A DNA stretch of 64,000 bases, from assembly GCA_035048495.1 (NCBI GenBank), contig CM068546.1, positions 12,592,435-12,656,434 on the forward strand. Reading direction: 5' to 3'. Made by a program: the position numbers and the translations under genes. This stretch comes from Euptelea pleiosperma. Lineage: Eukaryota; Streptophyta; Magnoliopsida; Ranunculales; Eupteleaceae. Shown piece by piece: positions 33,801-45,800 of the stretch (position 1 is the stretch's first letter; every line of letters begins with the position of its first letter). The notes below the pieces were generated by a model. It saw only the letters and a list, made by a program, of their open reading frames with translations. It was not told the DNA's origin and did not search any database.

Positions 33801-36800
33801 CTTCTTTAACTGAAAATCTCGCTAATGGCAACCAGCAGCAAAGCAATTGAATAATCTTCAATTGATGCTCTGATAAATCTCAGAAAAAGATAAGCTTTCA
33901 AAAAAAACAAGTGAATATGGAGAGAGAGTAGAAGAGTTTGGTTGGGAAGAGGGTTTGTCCGAGGAGAAAAGGGATGGACTCTGAAAGTTTACAGTGATAA
34001 AAGTATCTGACAACAAGGTCACCACCAAAAAGTTTTAAAGGATTGTCAATCAGTCTCACGCAATCATTTACAAAGTTAACACCGTCTAAGTCAAAGTGGA
34101 CAAAATAAAGGCCAAGGGGGGACATGCAACAAAGTTAAACTAACGGGGGGTCATACAAATATCGCCAATCTTTTAGGGGGGTCATACTAATTTACCCTAT
34201 TTTTAACTGGTTGGAAACGTCTCATTTCATACCACACAAATCACGGATTTGTGCCATCTTGGCCAATCTAGATCGAGATACTTTAAACCATGGGTATTGC
34301 CCAATAAAATATCTCGTTTAGAAAATGAAAGTCCATGTTTAGAAGTTTCCTTTCCCCTTAAAACTTGTAATTCCGTGAAAAGCAAGGATTTGAACACACA
34401 ATTCTTGGACATGGATCCTCCAAAACACATATATTTGTAATTCTTAAATTACAAATTCAAATCTTAGCTCAAATCCTAGTTATCAAATAGACCTCAGAGT
34501 TTTGGCTAGGAGGAGATGATAGGTGTCGAAAATGTTTATGGCTATGAACTTCACATTTGTTACGTATTTTTCCATTATGCAGTAAATGTGACGATTTGAT
34601 GATCATAGTCAATTCTACGTGCAATTCTAACTGTTTTTGGCTAACAAGCTCTTAGATACTTGCATCAGCATGTAACAGAATGCCACGAACTTTCATTTCC
34701 ACACTACATATGGTTGTTTATTATATTTTGATGGGTTATGAGTATTTTTCGTGCTTGTTTAATAATTTCCCAAAGTTTCAGCAATATTTCCATCATTGCC
34801 ATGAAAAATGTATTATTTCCACACTTGGTCCCACGAAAATTTCCATTCTTGGGCTGAGAGAAATTAACGTCAATATTGAAATTTAATACCTCAAGATTTA
34901 TTTTGACTAGTTTGGAAACAGAAATATTTTCAGTGTGGAAATAATACAATGATGGAGATTTTGGTGAAAACTTTAGGAAATGGTAAAAGAAGCATAAAAT
35001 ACACCCATATGCCATCAAATTATATTATACAGCTGTATGGAGTGTGAAAATGAATGACCATAGCATTCTACAAGAAGCTAATGTAGCTACCTGAGAGTCT
35101 AACAGATAAAAACAGCAACAACTACAAATGAAAATAATCATGACCATCCGAACTTTTCTTGCCTTCTCCTCTTGAGGTCGAGTGCTATGGCGGATTCTCC
35201 CGTTTGCTGTCTTATGTTCTAGAGAAGATCACTAGCTCCCACTTGGCTCCTTGTCTGGCTTCTTTGTCTGGTTCACCTAAAGTAAGCCTTCTCGGCCTTC
35301 TTAGGGCCATTGTATTTGCTTTGGTGTTTGGCCCGGTGCCCTAATAAAGTCTATACTTACCAAAAAAAAAAAACTTATCACATTAAGTTCATTACATCAA
35401 ATATAACTTTAATTACATATAAGGTCACAAACACGTAGACCTTTAGCTCCCATCATCTTCATCGTGGCTAGGACCCTAAGAGTATTGATTCCCTATGTAA
35501 TTATAGTACAAGACCCCTGACGAAAAATGTAAATTACATGCGTAAACAATATAAACTATCAATTAGAACGTTCACATTTCTATGCTTTTTGGATTCTTTA
35601 GTTTTTAATTGATAAAATACTATAATATTAAACTAACTAAAATTATACAATGCATCATATATGCGTACATTTAATACATTAAGGTTTCCCTGATTAAAAA
35701 AATTCAATTACATTTTTTAATTATAAAAACACATAATAAATAATTAATGAATCATAATTTGTTTACATTAAGAAATGAATATCAGGTACAATTTAAAAAT
35801 CATATATACCATTAACTTATAACATTTGCCAAATTTCTGTATTTTTAAAATATTATTTGCAAAAAATTTAAAAATTAAGTTTTAGGAGAAAAAAAACTTA
35901 ATCCGACAAAGTTGTAGATCTGTCTAAGTTATACAACATATAATTCATTCATATACAACCATGGATGTCTAAGGTGAAAACCAAGGAAATTAGGGTTTTC
36001 CCAAATTTCGAAAAATTTCACTGAAAAAATCCTTAAATTTGTGTACAAAACCGGTGTAAATGCATCATAAATCTATAAATCTGATGCATTTAAAACTCAA
36101 AACTTTATTTCTAAGAAGAAATAATAATAAATTTGAGTTTAATCAAAAGACTTTGTAATTAATCTTGAAATTTTTCAAACCCCACAAATTTCATTTCGAT
36201 CCACTCTATCGATCGATTTTTCAACAAAAAGATCCAAGTGGAGTGGTACTTTTTCTGTTAGAATGATTGGAAATCAATTCCAAAAAAATTAGATTTGGAG
36301 AAGTTTAAAGAGATTTTCACACTTCATCGAAATATTTCAACTAGCATTATACAGTTTTCTTTATACGAAATTAATCGTAAATGTTGCAGCACAAAATATT
36401 ATATTTCCACTGTAAGTAATGTTTTCTAATGGTATGCCTGCCATATTTCCACTATAAGTAATGTTTCCTAATGGTCTGCCTCGAAATAGAAATATTTCAC
36501 AAAATAAACGAAACTTAATACCTTGGAAACACATTTTAACTAAATGAGTAGAAGTAACTGGTTAAATATGACTGTTATTGCTATAGATATCCACCTTCCA
36601 TATAAAAGGACCAGTAATCATTTAGGAAACCAAGTGTGGTCATGCAAGATATTTATGACCTACATCCATGGTTTAAAATTTCGGAATGTTTCGTATGTTC
36701 CATTTCGTAATGTTTCGGTTTGTTTCGTCGAGACAAACTAAGACAATCCGATACAATCAAAAAAAATAAAAAATATGATTTCTTGATTTTGGAAATATTT

Positions 36801-39800
36801 CGAAATGTTCAGGAATGTTTCGGAAATTTTGTTTTTCACTATTTTTTCCATGTTTCATGAATGTTTAGTTTCGAACTTTGTCTCGGTTTTTCACTCGACC
36901 GAGACAGTCTTCCGAAACGAATTTTTAAACCTTGCTTCCATCACAATGTAGACATAATGATGCAGATGTAAATATTCCAAAAGCAATAAGCTCCAAATTC
37001 TTAAAAGGGCTAACTTTGTGACAAAAGACATGAATACATATCACATATATAAAATATTAAAGAAAATCAAATGCTCAAATAGAAAAAGAAGCACATGACA
37101 AAATAAAAATAAAAAAATCACCAAAAAGAAGCAGAGGAAGGAGAAGAAGCATACAATCTTCAAATGCTAAATCTCACCTAGCACTTCCTCTTCCCTTCTC
37201 TTATAGGCTACAGGGTACATCTTCAGGAGCAAGCAATGGAGCAATCGACAAATAGTGGGAAAATGATTATATGGGCACCTGCATATAGGACAGTAAGACT
37301 CGTGCAAACCACTCATGGCTTTATGGACACACCAGAAACAAGAAAGGTGGCCACACGCTGCAAGGGAAAAAAAGAAATTAATGATCTTTCCATAAATTAA
37401 TAAAGAAAGAAAACTAGTAAGGGCATGGCAGCATTTCAAGATTTATGATCTTCGCAATGACTTCTTACCAAGAACAACCGGCTTATAGAGGAGATCCCTG
37501 CAATATCAAATGGAAATAATCTTTAGACAGCTTGTGCATCAGCCAAAAGAAAGTCAAAGTAGTTCCAAAGCACAAATGATGACAACTCTACACAAATACA
37601 ACACAAGTTGCTACAACCTCAACAGAGGTAATTGCTATAAAGTTAAACTTGTAATAGTAAGATCTATGCTCTAATAAGTCCCCGTTTAGTAACGTTTGAA
37701 ACAAACAATTGTGGGGTGCCTATAATCATTTATCAGTCCCAAAAAGAGATTTGGTAACGAAAAATTAAACGTTATTTTAAACAAAAACACTATTTTGTTT
37801 GCAAACATAGACAAAAAAAAATGTTTATATGAGCATAAACAATTTTTTTGTCCTCCTCTCTTCTCCCCTTGCATTACAGTCTCTCTCCACCACCACCACC
37901 ACGTTGGTGCAACGTAGCCATTCTTGGGGCCATACGATATGTGGGGTCCACTACTTTGGTGCAACATGACAACCCTTAGGGTCCACCATTTAGATACAAT
38001 ACGAACACTTTTGGGCCCACATGATATACACGTTCCACCATTTTAATGCAAAACCTAGGGCCCACCGAAGGTGGTGTCCACCATTATAATGCAGCATGAC
38101 GAGTCTTCAGACTAACCTAATATTTGGGGCCCCCCGTTTGCTTCAACATGATCACTCTTGGGACTCACATAAATTGTGCGACTCACCACAATAGTACAAC
38201 ATGACCAATCTTGGAGGATATCTAATATGTGAGGCCCACCACTTTTGTGCAACATGACCACTCTTAAGGCCTACTTATATGTGCGCCCACCACTTCATTC
38301 AACATGACTACTTTTTTTTTTATCAGTTACAACATTACCACTCTTAGGGCCCATCTAATATGTGGGGCCCACCACTTGGTACAACATAACCACTTTGGTG
38401 CAACTTAACCTAGGGCCCACCTAATGTAAGGTCCACCATTATAATGCAACACGATGACTATTCTAGATGACCTAAAATGTGGGTTCTTTACTTTGGTGCA
38501 ACATGACCACTCTTGGAACCCACTTAATATTTGAACCCACCATTTTGGTACAACATAATCACTTTTAGAGATCATCTAAAGTGGAGTCCACCACTTTGGT
38601 GCAACATGACCATTTTGAGGGCCAACCGCTTTGGAGCAACATGACCACTCTTGAAGCCCACCATTTTGATGCAAAATAACCACTCTTAGAGCCCAAATTT
38701 GTGGGCCCACCTAAAATGAGATGCCCGCTACTTTGGTGCAAGATGACCACTCTTAGGGCTCACCTAATATGTGGGGCTACTATTTTGTTGCAACATGAAC
38801 ACTCTTAGGACCCGCCACGTTTGGTGAAAGAACCATGATTTGATGCTATAAGATTATTTCAAGTACATATTACTTCTGCATTAATAGAAAATAATAAAAA
38901 AACACAATCAGATTCAATTTAAGCATTACATTAAGCATGTGAACTACTCTAAAGAGAACCAAAGTACTTAAAATACATGCTTAAAATGATAGACCATTAA
39001 CTACAATGTGCATGCATATTTATCTACTTGTATAATTTTTCTCAGTTTTTATAGTAAAATACTAACATTTTCTACTCATTAAAACATAAACAATTAAAGG
39101 TTTGATTTTGGCTTTGGCCTTTGGCCCTTCAGAAAATCTATACTTATCAAAAAAAACATAAACAATTAAATAAACATGTGAACATGCTTACTATACATTG
39201 AATATAACATGCACTTGATGTATAGGGTTTTTTGCTATGTCAAACACGTCGACACAAACATGCGTGTCAACACATCCTAACACCTAAGGCAATATCACCA
39301 TTTATTTTAATGTTTTTTATTAAATAAATGACTTCTAAGAGAGGGTTGGTGTGTCCCATCCTTTATATAGTACTTTGTTAAGTTGTAAAATACAGCTACA
39401 GTTGTTTAATAGTCTTCTCTCTTACTTTTTTATGAATTTTTTTCCTATTTAATTAAAATATTATATTATAATCCATGTGTATAGACGTGTCTGCATGTCA
39501 CGCTTCTTAAAGGAACTGTATCAGACACCTCATATCTGTGTTGAAAATCGACACGTGCCTAGTTCATTGTTACATAGGTTTCGAATAATGAATGAATACT
39601 ACATATAATATATAAGACCTATCTACAATCAATATATAAATTTTGTGAAACTTCCATAAATTTTAAATTTTTTAGAATTAGCTTTTCTAAAAATATATTT
39701 TCTAAAAAAAAGTTAATTTAACCAAGTTCTAGAGCGGACAAAGATAAGCACAATTCATCCATGCACAAATATGAATATTAGGTTAAGTTTTTCAAAAATT

Positions 39801-42800
39801 TGAAACTTTTAACCCAATAAACCTTGATTGTGCACACAAAATTTGGTGTAAATGCACCATACATAAATCCATAGCTCTGGTGCATTTACACCACCTAATC
39901 CTATCTATTCTATACTACTTCTAAATGTACCGATGTGAGAAAAAAATTTGATTGACTATTATACCCTTACTAAACACAATAAAGACAGTTTTGCCCTTTA
40001 ACTTAACATTCTATCTCCTATGTTTACTCTCCCACGATAAAGACACTTTTCGTTCACTACTTTTAAATATGCAAATTCCCCAACTAATTCCTACTTTCTA
40101 AATATGTATTCCTACTTTCTACTTTCTAAATATGTATTCTTACTTTCTAGTTTCTACTTTTAGTTGCTATTAAATAGCAACATGTCAACACGTTTTTGAC
40201 TAAAAGACAAAAAGACTTTCTATATAATATAATCTCTCCACTCTCCATGAACAAGCCTTTCTTCTTGTTCTTCTTCAACCAGTTGTAGAATTGCAGTGAT
40301 CTCCAGGCTCTCCACTTCCACAGTCCAACTCTACGGTACAACAACTCTAGCCGACCTTCTTCGTCTCCACAATCCAGTCTCTATTCTAGTCTCAAGTAAG
40401 CTATTTATGACCTCATATTTTATTCAATTTTGTTTTCTGTTTCTGGAGATGATGATTCTATGCTTAGTCTTCTTCTTTAGTTGTTAGTTTTTTATTTTGA
40501 TTAGTGTAAATATTATCAAAAGTGCAAAATCAAAAGAAAACAAGGGCGAAGTTAGTATGGTCGAGATGACCTACCCAAACAAACCACCAAGAAAAGGAAA
40601 AAACCTAGGGATCCCAACTAGATCCATCCCTAAAACAAATGGTATCCCAGCGGAAAACAAAATCCTCAAAAAACCCTCCACATTCTGTAAACACCTTAGA
40701 CCATAAGAAAACAAGCCCCTTGATATTGAAGACTATCGAGGCCACTTATTCACTCTTGTCTGCGAAGATAGGTTGGTTTCTTTCCTTCCACAACCCCCAC
40801 AATATAGCAAAAGGGAGTAATTTCCGCAAGAAATGGCCTCTATCAGAGAATGCAGAAGGACGCCAACTCCGAAGAAGATCCAAAAGAGATCCTGGCATCA
40901 CCCAGCTCATCCCGAATTCCTTGAGGAACATCGACCACACCTCCCACGCAACATCACAATTGAACAACAAATGGTGCACAGTCTCCCCACTAAGTTTACA
41001 CATATTGCAAAAGTCAACCAAGACGAACCCTCTAGAGATCAAGTGATCTACAGTCAGAAGCTTGTCCAAAGAGGCTGCCCACATACACAAAAAAGTAACT
41101 TTAGTCGGAACTCTAGCCTTCCAAACCACGGATGCCGGGAAACTAGGAATACCCTATGTTAACTCCCCATAAAAGTACTGAACAGAGAAAACTCCACCTT
41201 TAGACCAAATCCAAACACGCTTGTCATGTGCCAAAAGCCCTTAACATCTTGAAGCCAGGCAAACAATCTAGAAAGGGACTCAATCTCCTAGTCATTAAGG
41301 TTTCTCCTGAACCCAAAATTCCACCACCCCACCACCTCCCCCCTACTAAGCACACAGTCTTGAATGGACCAATTCTCTCTCAAAAAGAGAGTAGAGCTTC
41401 GGAAAGTCAACAAACAATGGACCGTCTCCACACTAGATGTCCTCATACTTGCCTTCAATGACCTTCACCTAAGGACTAGAAAGCTCCGCCCCGAATCTCC
41501 ATAGCCACTTACCCAGAAGGGCCTTGTTCATTTCCTTGACCTTCTTTATCCCCAATCCCCCACTTTTCTTATCCTTGAATACCAATTGCTATCCCACCAA
41601 GTGCATTTTACGATTGTCCATCCTATCGTTCCACAAGAAATCTCTCATTAGTTTTTCCAATTCGTTCACCACATTTCTCTGAGCTATAAACAAGGACATA
41701 TAGTATATAGGGAAGTTAGATAGGGTGCTATTGATGAACAATTTACGCCCTTTCGAAAGGTATTTGGATTTCCACAAAGCTAATCTGGTTCTGAAGCGCT
41801 CTATGACTGGCTCCCATAAAGCTTTTAGACCAATAGGACGCCCCCAAGGGCATATGCCCAAATAGGTGGTCAATAAGCTATCAATACAACAATGTAGAGT
41901 GTATGCCAGAACAGTGATTTGGTTAACCTCCCCTACCCCATGGACCTCTTAGCCAAGTTCACCCGAAGACCTGAAACTGCTACAAAGCAACACAGGAGGC
42001 CTCTAAGAAATCTCACCTGACTAACTGAGGGGCCAAGAAAGACAAGAGTATTATCTGCAAACTACAGATGAGAAATCGTCGGAGCTTCCGGGGTAATCTT
42101 AAAACCTTCCATCTCTCCCAAGCTAACGGCTCTAGAAATCAAGCACCCCAGAACCTCCACAACAACTATTAACAAGAAGGGGGATAAAGATCCCCTTGTC
42201 TCCGCCCCCTAGTACTCTTGAAATGGCCAGCTGGGGATCCATTAACGAGAATAGAAAAGGAGGCCAACGTAATACATTGTTAATCCACATTCGCCACCTA
42301 TCACCAAAGCCCATTCTCCCCAACATGTAGTCGAGGAATCTCCAATCCACATGATCATATGCCTTTTCCATATCGATTTTGCAGATAATCCCCGGCACCC
42401 TAGCTTTTAGTCTGGAGTCTATGCATTCATTAGCTATGAAGACCCCATATAGAATTTAACGGCCTCCAACAAAAGCACCTTGGGTTGATAAAATAATCAA
42501 AGGCTCCCCACGAAGCCTAGTAGCAAGCATCTTGGTAATAATTTTGTAAACATAACCCACCATACTAATAGGACGGAAATCTAAAATATCATCTGCCCCT
42601 TGAAACTTCGGGATCATGGTTATGAAAGATTTATTGGAGGTGTAATCAAAATACCAATGTTCTTGAAAGTGGCGGACTACTTACATAAAATTAGCCCCAA
42701 CTATGTCCCAGCAATGTTTGAAGAACGTAATAGTGAAGCTGTCAGGAAGTCAGACACAACATTCATAACTTCTTCCTGCTCAAACGGTTTTTCCAACTGT

Positions 42801-45800
42801 TCCATGTCCACAACATTAATTTGCTCAAAATGTAAGGCATCCAACATCGGTCTATAAGAGGAGGATCCTGAATAAAGATCCGAATAGAACCCCACTGCTC
42901 CATTTCTAATATCGTCCTCATCATCGAAGGAATTTCCATGAATTTTAAGCTGGGCAATATGGTTACTTCTAGGGGTGTCAATTTTACCCGTTTAACCGGA
43001 ACCGAATCGGAGCCGGAACCGAAAACACCGGTTCCGGTTCCACATTTTTTGGGACCGATTAAAAAGTAATCGGAACTGAAACCAAACCGACAATAACGGT
43101 TCCGGTTCTGGGTAGCCTAATATGGAACCGAAAACGATAAGAACCGGAACCAAACTGATAAGAACCGGTACCAATAAATAAATATAGTGTAAAAATTCTC
43201 ATATTCTCAAGATTTGGCCCAATATACCCAGAATCGGAACCGACAAATACATAATCGGTTCCGGTTTCGGATCCATCACTTTGAGAACCGGAACCGTTAA
43301 GGAACCGGAACCGATTGTTCCGGTTCTGGCCACCTTAGGAATTGAACCGGAACCAACCCGTTGACACCCCTAGTTACTTCCCCTGTGGGCATTTGTCGTC
43401 TTGTGAAAAAACTTAGTATTATTATCTCCCTCCTTCAGCCATCTGATACGAGATTTATGTTTCCAACTGATTTCCTCCATCATGACCAGCTTTTGAAACT
43501 CTGCCTTCAAATTAATTCTCTGCACACAATCCTCCTCAAATAAAGGATTATCTTCCTCCTTCCTGTCTAGCCCATAAATCTCTCCTAACACAAGGCCCTT
43601 TCTCTGATCAATACAACCAAATTCCTTCCGGTTCCACTGTTTTATCCTATCTTTAAGCGCTTTCAGCTTGCGCCTAAAGATTGGCCCCAGACTCCCTGTA
43701 AAAGACAAAGAATTCGACCACTCCTCCACCCTTTCCTTGAAAGAAAGACTGCTCAACCAGATATTTTCAAAATGAAAAGGAAATGGGCAGGATCAGAAAC
43801 CCCCATAGTCCAACAACAACGGCACATGGTCTGAGGCAGGTCTAGGCATAGCCAATAACGACACCCCTTGGAAGTGGTCTTCCCAGTTAGCAGACACCAA
43901 AAATATGTCCAACCTACACAAGGTTAGTTGTTCTTGATTATTAGTCCACGTAAATATGCCGCCCCCCATAGGAATGTCCATGAGAAGGTGCCTATTGATA
44001 AAATCCCCAAACTGCTTCATACTCCGGGTAACTCTACCCCTGACATTCTTTCCGTGTAAAAATCGCGTAAAATTGAAATCCCCTCTAATGCACCACAGGT
44101 CATCCCATAATCCGGAAATATCTTCCAACTCCTCCCAAAGTTGATCCCTAGAGTTGCTCCTTGAAGGACAGTAGACTGTTGTGAGGATTCAGAGGAACTG
44201 CTCCCCCACACACCTACATCGAATAGACACTGAAAAGACTCTCACCAACACGTCATCCACCTCAATAATGATGCGGTCCCAAATCACAAAACCTCCCACT
44301 GTCCCGACCGTAGGGAGATCCTTCCACTCGCAATCTCTAAAGCCACAAACTCTCCATTGTCTCAGCTTTCGTCTCCTGCAACATCACTACTAAGCCCCCA
44401 TCTATGCGTCACACTTGGTGATTTCCTCCATCTTAACTGCTTGGTCATGTCCCTGTGTCAATCTTGAAGCGTGTCTTTCCTGTTTTTTTTTCCATCTCCA
44501 CCATTCAGTTTCATTGTGAAACGTGTAAACTGACTAAGCATTGTCGTTCTATTTTTCCTATTAGTGAAAATAAATGCAATGTTCCTTTCTCTATTGTGCA
44601 TTCTGATGTGTGGGGTCCTTCCCCAATGACGTCTTTATTTCGTAATCGCTACTTTGTTACTTTTGTGGATGATTTCAGTAGTTGTACATGGGTGTATCTC
44701 ATGAAAACAAAAGATGAAGTTTTTAACATCTTTCAGATATTTCATAAGATGGTCACCACTCAGTTTGCTTCTCCACTGAAGATTCTTCGTTCTGACAATG
44801 GAGGTGAATACTTGGATGGGAGGCTTAAAGACTATTTCGCTTCTCATGGCATTGTATATCAAACCTCATGTCCTTCGACACCTCAACAAAATGGCAAAGC
44901 CGAGCGAAAAAAACATCTTCTTGAAGTTGAACATGCTCTTCGTTTTGGGATGCAAGTTCCAAAATCCTACTAGTCTGAATCAGTTTTTCTGACCTCCTAC
45001 CTTATCAATCGGATGCCAACCAAGGTTTTTGGTTTTCAGACTCCTATTTCTCTTTCGGTTCCTGATCGTCATGTATTCCTTGTTCCTCCAAAAATATTCG
45101 AGTGTGTTTGTTATGTGCATGTTCATCATCACTCCCGTGCCAAATTAGATCAACGGGCTTTGAAATGCATCTTTTTGGGGTACCCCTCGAATAAAAAATG
45201 GTAGAAATGTTATCATCCAGGGACTCGTCGTCGCTTCATCTCTATGAACGTCACATTTGCTGAGCCGCTTCCGTTCTTTGGAGTTCGGGACTCTCTTCAG
45301 GGGGAGTATGGCATTGATGAAGAGAGTTCAGTTCCTATGCCTATTCCTGGCCCTGTTATGTCTTCTGGCATGGATAGTCTTTACTCCAATGCCGGAACCT
45401 GAGTAGTGACAAGGGCACTTCTACTACTGCAGCATACATGCGAGTTTACGTTAGATCGAGGAAGAAGGGACAAGTTACAATGCCTGTTCCTGCCAGTCTA
45501 CCCTTGGATCCAGCACCAGGTATTGCTTTTGTACCTACTTTAGTTCATGAGCCTCAAGAACCTCCTACTCTAGAGGAGGATCTTCCCATTGCACTTTGTA
45601 AGGGTGTGCGTACATGTACAGAGCACCCTATTTCTCACTTTGTCTCTTATCAGTCTGTGTCTATATCTTATCAGAATTTTGTTAGTACAGTGTCTTCTGT
45701 CTCTTTGCCATCTAGTGTTGCAAATGCTCTCAGTCACCCAAAGTGGAAAGAGGCTATGATGAACGAAATGCATGCTCTTGACAAAAATAGAACATGGGAT

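Larger units (their letters stand above)
32419..34197. mobile_element. Long-TIR element carrying a captured LRR-kinase gene fragment
   Basis: 1,779 bp bounded by inverted repeats of about 130 bp: GGGTAAATTAGTATGACC at the left and its complement at the right, with shared blocks GGCGATATTTGTATGACCCC, ACTTTGTTGCATGT and TTTGTCCACTTTGA. The 8-bp flanks TATTTTTA (32411-32418 and 34198-34205) match exactly. Inside are a family-3 MITE (32679-33050), a BRI1-like LRR fragment (33090-33363) and about 600 bp of unidentified, possibly genic sequence. No transposase. It resembles a Pack-type element. The 8-bp duplication leaves hAT versus Mutator open. Confidence 0.8.

Noticed and set aside
37893..38815. 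CRISPR-like array
   Set aside because: Repeats are degenerate, irregularly spaced and without unique spacers. It is in a plant intron and better described as a minisatellite.
42992..43174. Pro/Val-rich minus ORF in the GGAACCGG region
   Set aside because: Translation of MITE family 4 internal repeats; no conserved protein.
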